A DNA stretch of 64,000 nucleotides from Pomphorhynchus laevis. Taxonomy: Eukaryota > Acanthocephala > Palaeacanthocephala > Echinorhynchida > Pomphorhynchidae. Under the pieces are notes generated by a model. The model saw nothing but the letters and a program-made list of their open reading frames with translations. It did not search any database and was not told the DNA's origin. Of this stretch, positions 54,562 through 64,000 are shown one piece after another. The stretch is from positions 58,181 through 122,180 of the forward strand of contig WNNJ02001313.1 in assembly GCA_012934845.2 (NCBI GenBank). The letters are read 5' to 3'. A program made the position numbers and the translations under genes. Each line of letters starts with the position of its first letter. Within the stretch, counting starts at the first letter, position 1.

Positions 54562-54885
54562 TTATGGAGAGTGAGACCATTCCGCGTGAATTTCTTGTAA
54601 AACATGTAAGCCAGACGCGAAAGAATGACGAATGCCGTTTTGTAATCACAATGACTCATCAGTGCCAGATCCCTCCCACTACTGGATGCAGAGGAGGACT
54701 GGTAGACGGCAATCAATGAATGAATCAATGTGAATGATGTACTAGAAAATTTTCTAGTAACATCATAGAGTACTAAATCAGTCCTCCTCTGCATCCAGTA
54801 GTGGGAGGGATCTGGCACTGATTAGTCATTGTGATGACGAAACGGCATTCGTCATTCTTTCGCGTCTGGCTTACATGTTTTATAA
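54562..54885. mobile_element. ribozyme fold-back element, copy 3
   Basis: A near-perfect palindrome: CCAGACGCGAAAGAATGACG at the left and CGTCATTCTTTCGCGTCTGG at the right, with ribozyme sequence in both arms (minus strand at 54634-54710; plus strand 54788-54855 without stem III 5' strand and with box I as CUGAUUA). The loop seen in copies 1 and 2 is reduced to CTAGAAAATTTTCTAG. Confidence 0.75.
54634..54710 (-). ncRNA. type III hammerhead, probably inactive copy
   Basis: Same layout as 27857-27933 (GCCGU/ACGGC, GUC, box CUGAUGA), but box II reads CAAA instead of GAAA and stem II GUCA/UUAC is weakened, so catalysis should be lost. Confidence 0.7.
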
Positions 54886-55246
54886 AATTTTAGTTTTAGA
54901 TTTACACAAAAATAAAAATTGAAAGGAAAGAATAAATGACTTTAGTTATTCTATTCTGTAAAAATGCTTCAAATTTTCGTATTTCAAAAAATCAAATGTG
55001 TTAAATTTTTTTTATAAAATTTGTATTTCATATTATTCGATAGCCATAAGTAAAGCCCGTAATACACTACTTACACCGCTCCAGTCATATCAGTTATATG
55101 ACGATGTATATAGTATGCTATTCAAGTGATTTGTTATGAAAATTTTAGTAATTCAAAAATAATGAATATATTGATATATTCATTATATATTATCACAAGT
55201 GTTCTATCAATTTCTCCATTTATACAACTGACAAATTTGGCAAATT
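54886..55246. other. no gene; left flank of the RTE element
   Basis: AT-rich. The frame giving MICYENFSNSKIMNILIYSL (from 55126) is host flank read into the RTE, not a gene start. Confidence 0.45.
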
Positions 55247-58195
55247 TAACTCCGCCAATGCCGGTCCCAAGCCCGGATGAAAAAGGAGGAGGGTCGAGGC
55301 TAGGAAGGGCATCCACTCGTAAAAATTCCGCTCCAACCACAAACAAAATTAAAAGTCTACAAACCTCAAACTACGTTACTAGGGCGTCCCCTGCAAGCGA
55401 CGCGCGCCTTATCCCGCATGACGTGACAAATATCAAAGGGTTACCGACTCACGGACGAAGTCGGATAAAGAAGCAAGTCCAACCTCGAAACCTACGTCTA
55501 ATGTCACTAAACATCGGTACACTAACCGGAAATAGCAGAGAATTAGCTGCCAACCTCAAACAACACAATGTCGATATTACAGTTGTTCAGGAAACTAAAT
55601 GGAAAGGTTACAAAGCGAAAGAGATCGGCGATGGGTATAAGCTTTATTACCACGGCACTATCAAAGGACGAAATGGAGTCGGGATCATATTATCTGAGCA
55701 CTTGCAACAATCTATGACAGCGATACAACGAATCTCAGACCGCTTTATGTTAGCCGCGTTAGATATCAAAACACGCAGAGTAGTAATAATCTCAGCATAT
55801 GCTCCTCAACAAGGTTGCTCCGACGAAGAAACTGACGATTTTTGGCAAAGACTCAGTGACGCGACCCGATCTGTCAAGGAAGATGAAATTGTCTTCATAG
55901 GCGGAGACCTAAACGGCCATGTCGGCTCCGAACATCCTGCGTTCCAACGAAACCACGGTGGCCTGGGTATCGGAGCTCTAAATGAAGATGGAGCAAGGAT
56001 CCTTGACTGGGCGCAAGCACAAGACCTTGCACTGTGTAATACTTTCTTCGCCAAACGAAACTTTCACCTAGTCACGTACTCCAGTGGAAACCACAAGACG
56101 TAGATCGATTTTTGGGCATGCCGCCGAACCGATATTAAACTAGTCAAGAACACCAAAGTGATTCCCTTCGAACCAGTTGCTAGTCAACACCTCCCACTGG
56201 TAATGTATACCCTAATACCAACGCCAATTAACAGACTCCCAACGACTAAACATGCGTATATTAAGTGGTGGAAACATCGAGAATGCGGAGATAAACTAAC
56301 CCGTGCTCTCCATTTGGCTATCCAGACCACATCATTAACAGAGGATGTAAACGAGTGTTGGGAATCTGCCGTCCGAAATATATCCAATGCAGCGCAACCA
56401 ATCCTCGGTGTCACCAAGCCAGGTCGAAAGTTTATTTACAAACAAACGTGGTTCTGGAATGAAGAGGTCCAACACGCTGTACGAGATAAAAAGGACGCAT
56501 ATAAAAGTGGAAACTGTCTCAGCTTTCAGACGATAAAGAACGTTACCGTATACAAAATAGGATTGCCAAAACGAAAGTGGCAGAGAGCGAAAATAATTAC
56601 ATCGCAGACCTGTACAATAATCTAGAGTCCCCCGAAGGTGAATGTGATATATACTGCCTTGCAAGGTCTCGATCAAATGCCGCCAAAGACATCATTCACT
56701 TTGCTCAAATCAAGAGTAAAGATGGAACTATACTGCGAGATGATAGAGAAATTCAGGACAGATGGCGCGAACATTACAACGAAATATGTAACATAGAATT
56801 CCCCCATCCTGATCTACCTATGGGTATATGCACCTCTGGACCAGTCCCGGAGATTACAACCGCAGAAGTAGCTGAGTCAGTAAGAAAGATGAAAAACGGA
56901 AAAGCTACTGGACCAGATGGAATTCCTGGCGAGGTTTGGAAACTCACCGGACTTGCGGGCATAGCTTTTCTCACGCATCTTTTCAACAAAATAGTTCTAC
57001 AGCACGAAGTACCTAAAGCATGGAAAAGCTCGTTTACAATCCCCATCTGGAAACAGAAGGGTGACATTGCTAGCTGTAGCTATTATCGCCCTATTCGGTT
57101 ATTATCCCACACAATGAAAATCTTTGAGCATGTCCTGGACAAAAGACTAAGGGTTCTGACTAATATCGCCGTTAACCAGTGTGGCTTTGTCAAAAATGTA
57201 TCAACCACAGATGCCATACAAGCAGCAAGGATATTGATGGAAAAAGACCGAGAAAAGCAGCAGAGTTTACATATGGCCTTCCTTTATTTGGAGAAGGCTT
57301 TTGATCGAGTGCCACATTCTCTTATCTGGTACTCCATGCGACAACACGGTGTCCTAGAGGAGTACGTTGACTGGATTAAACTGATGTACTCGGACACAAC
57401 CAGCATAGTACGCTGCGCTACTGGGAATTCTCAACCATATCCGATCACGGTTGGCGTACATCAGGGCAGTAGCCTGTCACCCCTGCTATTCATCTTATGT
57501 ATGGATACGATTACTTATAAACTGTACAACGTTGTCCCGTGGACCCTCTTATATGCAGACGATGTTATGCTTGCTACCCAAACACGCGAAAACCTGAAAC
57601 AGCAAATACCTGGGGTCCTACCTCTCATCGGATGGTACTATAAATAAAGATGTAAAGGGGCGCCTTAACGCAGCTTGGCTAAAATGGCGAAGCCTTTCAG
57701 GAATATTATGTGACCGACGAATGCCACTAAAGCTTAAAGCCAAAATCTACAAAACAGTTGTGAGACCGGTTGCATTGTACGCCACAGAATGGTGGCCATC
57801 AAATTCAGACGCCAAAAGAAAATTGCACACCATGGAGATGAATATGCTGCGCTGGTCCTATGGAGTAACACGCCTAGATAGGATTCCGAATACCAACATC
57901 CGCCATTTTTTCGGAGTAACGCAAATAAACCTGAAGGCGAGGGAACATCGACTACGAAGGTTCGGACACATTCACAGGGCTGACAAAACAGCAGTATGCC
58001 GAGCCGAGCCAATCGTTCAAGGCGTACGACCTCGTGGCCACCCTAAGAAAAGATGGATGGATACAATCCATGAAGATCTTAATACATGTGACCTAGCGAT
58101 AGCTCTAGCACAAAACCGAGAAGTACGGAGAAGACTTATCAAAGCTGCCAACCCTGGCCTGCCAGGAAAAGGCGAAGAATAAAAGAAAAAGAAGA
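55247..58195 (+). mobile_element. RTE/BovB-like LINE, nearly full length, broken
   Basis: The 5' end at about 55247 has the CCCAAGCCCGGATGAAAAAG block typical of RTE starts. Endonuclease: RNLRLMSLNIGTLTGNSREL, ITVVQETKWKG, VVIISAYAPQQG, VFIGGDLNGHVG and SSGNHKT (55480-56100). One stop (56101-56103) replaces the usual Q of KTQID. A frameshift lies at about 56570-56625. RT: NGKATGPDGIPGEVWKL, FVKNVSTTDAIQAARIL, FLYLEKAFDRVPHSLIWY (motif A), GVHQGSSLSPLLFILCMD (motif B) and WTLLYADDVML (motif C). A deletion of some 150 bp with frame change at 57600-57700 removes part of the thumb. The end ATEWWPS, MNMLRWSYGVTR, RRFGHIHRA, RGHPKKRWMD and NPGLPGKGEE is complete, followed by an A/G-rich tail. The remaining sequence resembles CFDP2/BovB-type RTE proteins. 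Confidence 0.9.
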
Positions 58196-58865
58196 AATTT
58201 GGCAAGATACAATGTGTTTCTTCTAAAGAAATATTTATATCTAACCGAAATTGTATTGTTTCCATATATTTATAAAACTCATCACATTAAATGCCTTATC
58301 TCATTGTCGTTTAGAGGAAAAGTCACTTATAAAACAAATATCGGTGGATTATTGATTAATTGAAATAAAACCTAGCATTTTTAATTCTTAATATACAGAT
58401 TATTTGTATAATAAATAATATAATATAATATTTGTTTAATATAAATGATATATTTTTATATAATACGTATTGTATTTATATTTAGATCAACTTTACTATT
58501 TGAGATTTTATCGTAAAAAATGGTGTGTCTAAGATCCGCAGATATATTGAATTATATTTAAATGAACGTAAAATAAGAGTCCAAATATTTTTTCAAAATA
58601 AATTGCAACTATTTTAAAAACCGATTTAAAAATTTTTTTAGCGAATTTAAAAAACGGGCACTATTTTGGAACCAAATAGCTTTCGTGATTTTGTTAGAAT
58701 TAAGTTGCAAAGAAATAATAAACGATCCTTAGTAATCACAACCTAATTATCTTAATATCAGATCACTAAAGTGATTATGTATTTTGTACCATTAATAAAT
58801 GTACAAATGAAAATATCTTAATTTTAATAAGAATTTTTTACATCCCAGTATTTTTATGAAGCGAT
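58196..58865. other. AT-rich, no gene
   Basis: Right flank of the RTE; no feature supported. Confidence 0.4.
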
Positions 58866-59012
58866 TAATAGAAAATAGACTGTATTAGAATACATATTTG
58901 AGGTCATTATAAGAAACTGCGATGTTATCATACTTTGACCCTTTTTCCTCAGCCCAACATAGCATCGGAGCCAAAGACATACTAATTATATATTTCCTCT
59001 GATATAACATGC
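58866..59012 (-). repeat. old solo PLE 3' end
   Basis: The complement reads CAGAGGAAATATATAATTAG, TTTGGCTCCGATGCTATGTT, GAGGAAAAAGGGTCAAAG, AACATCGCAGTTTC and AATGACCTCAA, aligning throughout with the 37620-37710 block. GGCUC/GGGUC pairing is retained through G-U changes. No coding part is attached. Confidence 0.55.
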
Positions 59013-59364
59013 TCAAGCAAGATTCATTGCACAAATAGAGTCTAAAAAAATAATCGTGCATATAATGTGTTCATTGGCGACATATGCGTCGTAGATTTTA
59101 AATTTTTTATGGCCAGAACAGCTTCAGTAGCTTTACGTTGTGCCCGATCGTCCCATGGTAAATTTATCGGAATCTCCTCCCTTAGGGAGTATTGTATAAA
59201 GTTACATATTTCTTACTTTTTCGTAATAATAAATTTCTTTAAAAAATATTATTATTCAATTCTGAACATTGCTCAAACTCAACGACAAAGAATATGTTGA
59301 AACCTTTAAGCTTGTTCAATTATGAGTTCGAAGCTGATTACATTTCATACGATCAATATTAAAA

Positions 59365-59695
59365 AACAAAATCTGACCATATTCTACTAACTATCGACGC
59401 CGATAACACATTTAAAAGAGTAAACCGTATATTGGCTTTTACCAACATATAATGGGTCTGCCATGCTTTAACAATAGTACTACAAAACCTATACCGCGAT
59501 GAGTCAGTTCTCATTATCTGTGATAAAACGTTACAATGCCAGGAGGCTTTTGCAATGTTTTACACAATGCGACGTATTAGCAATGACCACCTTTGCTGTT
59601 GCAACTTTACCTATGATTCACAAAATACGTGATAAATTCCCTGGTGTATACATCAGTAGTGGTATGCAGATGATGGTAATATAATTGGATCAAAC
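59365..59695 (+). pseudogene. RT fragment related to LINE family A
   Basis: Plus strand: ILLTIDADNTFKRVNRILAF, then VLQNLYRDESVLIICDKT, FTQCDVLAMTTFAVATLPMI, and after a frame change the WYADDGN region (read as SSGMQMMVI). It parallels LLTIDADNAF, NVLTNLYRNPSILATDKE and GDVLSMAVFAAATLPLIL of the 24.2-24.5 kb copy on the other strand. Only the palm remains. Confidence 0.7.
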
Positions 59696-59831
59696 ATTAT
59701 TAATATTAACCATAATATATTATGTTAATATATTGGTTAATTATGGTTAATATGTTGAATAATTTAACCATGGCAACAGTATATACTACTAATATTGTTT
59801 TCCACACAAAACGAGCTAATTGTAATTCGAA

Positions 59832-60780
59832 ATGAACGCGCATCGTTTTAAAATTTTAAAATTATTGATAAATTTGATAAATTTTGTATCAACACGTGAA
59901 ATCAGCTGTCGGATACACGTTATTGTAGACAATTCTCTTTGGAATTTAACCAAGGAGATATTACACACTGATAGCGATGAACACAATTATCAATTTCTTA
60001 GGCATTTCGCTCAAGCGATAACTAATTTCGCTTCTAATAAGTTTGAAGATTTAAATCTAGGTAAAGACATCAGGTTACTCCTTGAGCTACATAATGTAAC
60101 CATATTTAGCTCATATTATTGTAAGCATATGTCTGCCACTAAAGTGCCGTTTTATAAGCAAATATTTTGTAATTCCAATACAGTTCGTCATGAAGTGCTG
60201 TTGGCGGTTTCCCAGCTAAGCTACTTTTATAATGACAATAAGCCTATATGCGCTCATGTTTTACTTACAGGGAAACATATTTACGAAAAATCGACATATA
60301 TTCTAGGCTCCGCCGGTCTTAGTACTATGTGCTTTAAACCCAAGGAATTACCACTGAGTGGATGGTTTGCTTATAATAGCGCTTTCGTAAGTGTAGGAGC
60401 CATATCAAATGTACTATTTCAGCTAAATTCAATCGGTTTAACATTCGCTCATGAAGTAGGTCACTTAATGGGTGCTGAGCATGACAAAGTTGAATTAAAC
60501 AATACACACAAGTACATTATGGAGTCAATTGCTACTAATCTTAACGTTGACAAATACTGGTGGGCATTTTCAAGACAGTCGGAGATCGACATCGCGCACA
60601 ACATCTATCGAATAATAACCGAATCGCATATTTTAAAATGCCTGGCAAATGATGCACATGGCAAATGTGGAAATGGTTTTCTTGATTATCATGAGGAATG
60701 CGATTGTGGAGATGATGAACACTGTTGTAATTGCGATAACTGTACATTTAACGAAAGTTGCATACAAGATTACTATAATG
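59832..60780 (+). CDS. ADAM/reprolysin-like zinc metalloprotease, exon 1
   Basis: Starts ATG 59832; residues ~5-20 are hydrophobic (KILKLLINLINFVS) and could be a signal peptide. CRIHVIVDNSLW marks the start of an M12B catalytic domain, with no prodomain or Cys switch visible. The zinc site is HEVGHLMGAEHD (HExxHxxGxxHD, catalytic Glu present), with a Met-turn candidate YIMESIA about 25 residues on. A short disintegrin-like stretch follows: CGNGFLDYHEECDCGDDEHC and CCNCDNCTF. It should cleave secreted or surface proteins. The open frame runs to 60815, but CAAGATTACTATAATG|GTAAGA at 60780/60781 is a strong splice donor, so the last residues of the ORF (GKIFVRNIYKN) are probably intron. Family members usually have a longer disintegrin and Cys-rich tail, expected in later exons. 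Confidence 0.75.
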
Positions 60781-61390
60781 GTAAGATTTTTGTAAGAAAT
60801 ATTTATAAAAATTAATTATTTATTATAAAATTAAAGATGAACCTAAGTAGGTTCTAAGATGAACATACTTTTATAACCAATTTTTATAAAAATTTATTAT
60901 TTATTATAAAGTTAAAGATGAAATTAAGTAGGTTCATAGATGAACCTAATTATTTAGGTTTTTGTAAGAAATATTTATAAAAATTAATAATTTATTATAA
61001 AATTAAAGATTAACCTAAGTAGGTTCTAAGATGAACATACTTTTATAACCCATTTGTTATAAAAATTTATTATTTATTATAAAAATAAAAGATGAAATTA
61101 AGTAGGTTCATAGATGAACCTAATTATTTAGGTTTTTGTAAGAAATATTTATAAAAATTAATTATTTATTATAAAATTAAAGATGAACCTAAGTAGGTTC
61201 TAAGATGAACATACTTTTATAACCCATTTGTTATAAAAATTTATTATTTATTATAAAAATAAAAGATGAACCTAAGTAAGTTCTAAGGTAAACATACTTT
61301 TATAACCAATTTTTATAAAAATTTATTATTTATTATAAAAATAAAAGATGAAATTAAGTAGGTTCATAGATGAACCTAATTGTTTAATAT
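60781..61390. repeat. ~173 bp tandem repeat filling the ADAM-gene intron
   Basis: About 3.5 units (landmark TTTTGTAAGAAATATTTATA at 60787, 60959 and 61133) each containing two subrepeats of TTATTTATTATAAA and GATGAACCTAAGTAGGTTCT. The array begins immediately at the splice donor of exon 1 and repeats a donor-like TTTTTGTAAGAAATAT in each unit. Confidence 0.85.
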
Positions 61391-61446
61391 ATATAAGTTG
61401 TAGCAACATAGAACACATTTTTCATTATCTTCCGTTTTGATTTCAG

Positions 61447-61520
61447 TTTCCAATGCTGTGTTATCGGATTTCGATAAAGCAATATCTGCTATTAGATATT
61501 TGAAATCGTATAACAAAACG
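61447..61520 (+). CDS. candidate exon 2 of the ADAM-like gene
   Basis: The acceptor TTTTGATTTCAG|TTT and donor ACG|GTAAAT bound 74 bp. Joined to the phase-1 G of exon 1 it reads VSNAVLSDFDKAISAIRYLK, SYNKT, open throughout and ending in phase 0. The segment has no cysteines, so it is not more disintegrin; it might be a juxtamembrane or tail part. No further exon was found before the transposon at 61960. Confidence 0.4.
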
Positions 61521-61895
61521 GTAAATCGGTGATAGGATATGTAGCTTTACTCTTTCTATCAGATTAAAACAGAATGCATGTGAATATAATAACAACGCTT
61601 GATTTGGTTTAAAAAATATGCTCAACATTAGGAAGACAATAGATAGTTCCTCTAACTTACAACGAAGGTTAAGGTGTGTTAATGCAATATTTTATTCAAG
61701 GATTTTCATAAATAACCGACGTGTTATTAGACATTGATTAATCAGGTTTTAATATGAATAATTTAAATCTTCGACATCATACAATGTCTTTGAATGTGAC
61801 TGGAAGTTACATTTGTACATAGAACAGTAAATTGCAGGTCTTATGTTAAAGAGAGTCAAATGAAACAAATCAGATTAGTTCACTGAATCTAAGTA

Positions 61896-61900
<5 letters not shown>
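61521..61900. other. no gene supported
   Basis: Moderately AT-rich. Plus-strand acceptors exist (for example GATTAATCAG at 61741) but the following frames close quickly. Confidence 0.35.

Positions 61901-61902
<2 letters not shown>

Positions 61903-61958
<56 letters not shown>
61903..61958. repeat. (TA)n microsatellite
   Basis: Alternating TA run of about 55 bp, directly abutting the left end of the Tc1/mariner element, whose target is TA. Confidence 0.95.
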
Positions 61959-61959
<1 letters not shown>

Positions 61960-62845
61960 CATGGTCATGCAATTTTATATACCCATATATGCAATTTTAT
62001 CCACCCATTTATTCAATTTTATATATCCATTTATTCAATTTTATATACCCATCGAATATAATAAAAGAAATAAGTATACTTTAAAATAAGGCTTAAAATA
62101 ATACTTTATTAAATGAATTTTTTACGGCGTCTCGCTTTTTCAATCCATTCTCTCGTATTAGAGAAAAATCCGTTACACTCACTTACGTAGGGCAATCCTG
62201 TAGCCAACAACTGATGAAGGACATTTTCAATTGTAATCTCAGGAGTGTTTGCCTTTAATTCGTGATATCTTGCTTTTAACATTGAGAAGAATTCTTCTAT
62301 TGGGTTCAATTTAGGTGAATATGGAACGACGAACTTTACGGGAATACCACTCTCAGATAGCAGGGCTTAAACGTCCCTTGCATGATGAAACCTTGTATTG
62401 TCCATTACTAAAAACTTTCCTGGATGCTGTTGAAAATAAGGTATTAAACGAGATATTATAAATTCAATAAATGTTGCATGGTTATATGCCCCTTTTCTGC
62501 ACTCATAAGCAATTAAACCATTTATTCCAATTACACACATAACACTTCTATTAATGTTTCTGTTTGCAGGAACAGATATAAAAGCCTTCGTAGTTACAGG
62601 AGAATATCCATTGGACCTGCTGTATGCTGATTGAAACCTGTATCATCAAGGAAAACAAGATTTTCATTGCCTAACGCAGAAATATCGAAAGCGTATACTG
62701 CACAGTCGTCAATTCTGCTTTCAGTGTTTCTCTCGATTGGAATGCAAGATAGTCTCTTCCTTGTGATTCCAAGCTTTTTAAGCTTTCTTGATATCGTCGC
62801 CTGCGACATCGTAACTCTAAATTTATTTATTTTACCCGACATATT
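61960..62845 (-). mobile_element. Tc1/mariner-superfamily transposon, 5' truncated
   Basis: The left end CATGGTCATGCAATTTTATA abuts a TA dinucleotide and is followed by four iterations of TTCAATTTTATATACCCATT-like sequence. Transposase on the minus strand: TMSQATISRKLKKLGITRKR (HTH), LVFLDDTGFNQH (first Asp), a frameshift near 62620, then NGYSPVTTKAFISVPANRN, LVMDNTRFHHARDV (second Asp), a TAA stop at 62370, and PYSPKLNPIEEFFSMLKARY (catalytic Glu). Second Asp to Glu spacing is DD34E. The N-terminal HTH and right inverted end are missing. Confidence 0.8.
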
Positions 62846-63620
62846 CGATTATCCACCATTATATAAATATAATATAACTATTAATACAACTATATATAAC
62901 ATTTAATATAACTATTAACATATAAATATAAATCATATTATATAAATCTTAGTTTATATTAAATATAACTTTTAATTAATAACATTAAATATTTTCGTCG
63001 CTAGCAGCGACGAACAGGCCAAACGAGCTAAATATAGTGTTCTTAACCAACGCGATTATTATTTCGCGACAATCGATATTGACATATTGGGCTAGTTCAG
63101 GATACAAAAGAGTTTCTCCGAAACCTAAACACACGATCTATCCGAACCAACAGGGAGCCTTAAGTGACCAGGTTTTTCATACACCGCCTAAGTGTAGCCG
63201 TTCAACGAAGAAATGCTGCGTACATGCTCGAGGCAGCACACGACAACCACCTTATTGATTTTAGATTGTATTTCAATTTGTAAATTTATAAATTATTATT
63301 TTATAAAAAAAAGATAGAAATGCTTATCATTTAATTATGAATTATGGATAAAGTATTCATAGCGATGATGATACAGGAAAGGAGAATACAAATATGTCAT
63401 TTTTAATTTGCAAAATTGAAAATACACTCACATGCAAATATATTAGAATATCAAGATAATGTTAAGAATAGTAAAAAATCCTTATTCGGATACATTGTAT
63501 ATTATTTATTTGTCGATTCATAAAAATTGATTCTTATTTTAAATTTAAGTTTTAAATTTTTACTTGATATGATTCAATAAAATCTTATATAATTATTTTT
63601 TATTTATCTTAATTTGTTTA
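62846..63620. other. no gene; short hairpin
   Basis: 62996-63012 is a CGTCGCT-AGC-AGCGACG hairpin. 63000-63260 has balanced composition and open plus frames (63037-63258), but no protein or RNA family is recognised. TTATTTGTCGATTCATAAAA near 63500 echoes PLE 3' tails. Confidence 0.35.
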
Positions 63621-64000
63621 CACGGTTATGCAATTTTATATACCCATTTATTCAATTTTATATACCCATTTTTTGCATTTTTTAAACCCATACTATGATA
63701 AGAAAGACAATAAAGGCAGTGACAAAATAACTGCGATATTTGGTGTTGGTAATGGTGCAGGAAAATAAATTCACCATCAAGAAGATTTTTGAGATTTTTT
63801 AATTGGATAGAAAAACAATTAGAAAGGTCGTTAAAGATTACGACAGTGGGAAGGAGTTCGTTTCGGCGAATGAGCGCCAAGAGACCTGCAAGCTAAGGAA
63901 TTAAGTGTTAAAGCCAGAAGAACGTGGCATCCTCAGCGTCATAAGCTGCAACAACTATTTTATTCAGAGGAAATAAAAGAGAGGGTAAACGAACAATTTA
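63621..64000 (+). mobile_element. second Tc1/mariner-superfamily element, N-terminal end, runs off window
   Basis: The left end CACGGTTATGCAATTTTATA, preceded by TA, matches the end at 61960, again with iterated TTCAATTTTATATACCCATT. The plus strand then encodes FTIKKIFEIF*LDRKTIRKV and VKDYDSGKEFVS (an HTH), and after frame changes LKPEERGIL and EIKERVNEQF, the region just before the HTH seen in the 62 kb copy. The two copies are therefore complementary parts of related transposases. Several stops are present. Confidence 0.65.

Noticed and set aside
55126-55246. Start of a long gene at ATG 55126
   Set aside because: The first ~40 codons are AT-rich host flank; the RTE begins at about 55247, so this ATG is not the element's natural start.
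63000-63260. Possible snRNA or rRNA fragment
   Set aside because: Balanced composition and a hairpin drew attention, but I could not match it to U1-U6, 5S, 7SL or rRNA signatures.

Overview
This 64 kb window is AT-rich, gene-poor eukaryotic DNA, almost certainly from an invertebrate animal. The host genes include 7TM receptors, an ADAM/reprolysin-like metalloprotease and a spliced homeobox gene. The mobile elements are of animal type: Penelope-like elements (PLEs), an RTE/BovB-like LINE, LINEs with C-terminal nuclease-like domains, a Tc1/mariner pair and tRNA-like SINEs. One 49 bp intron with GT/AG borders points to a lineage with short introns. I cannot name the species; a rotifer, acanthocephalan, orthonectid or other small spiralian would all fit.

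Layout. 1-3.6 kb: decayed APE-type LINE. 5.6-6.3 kb: tandem repeat carrying a tRNA-like box B. 6.77-14.57 kb (+): four-exon homeobox gene whose two long introns are filled with PLE, LINE, SINE and duplicated sequence. 15-20 kb: PLE copies. 21.4-25.7 kb (-): two LINE families side by side. 26-30 kb: diverged tandem repeats and a fold-back element with a hammerhead ribozyme. 31-33 kb: second PLE lineage. 34.5-35.4 kb (+): intact 7TM receptor. 35.9-36.8 kb: hAT-like fold-back element. 37-39.3 kb: PLE tail, 43 bp minisatellite, second ribozyme fold-back. 39.97-41.84 kb (-): 623-residue host protein of unknown function. 42.9-47.7 kb: dense cluster of palindromes carrying several unrelated hammerhead-type motifs. 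48-52.2 kb (-): paralogous 7TM receptor split in two halves. 53.4-58.2 kb: LINE pieces, third ribozyme fold-back, near full-length RTE. 59.8-61.5 kb (+): ADAM-like protease with at least one downstream exon. 62-64 kb: two Tc1/mariner-family elements.

The host genes form no operon or pathway. The dominant theme is retroelement and fold-back turnover in which self-cleaving RNA motifs recur: a canonical type III hammerhead family in three fold-back copies, a 38 nt minimal hammerhead in two identical copies, at least four other hammerhead-like cores, a tRNA-headed SINE with a permuted hammerhead-like core, and a conserved H-type pseudoknot at PLE ends. I saw no recognisable LTR retrovirus, Polinton or other capsid-bearing element. 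All calls come from reading the sequence and remembered family motifs; no search or folding program was run.
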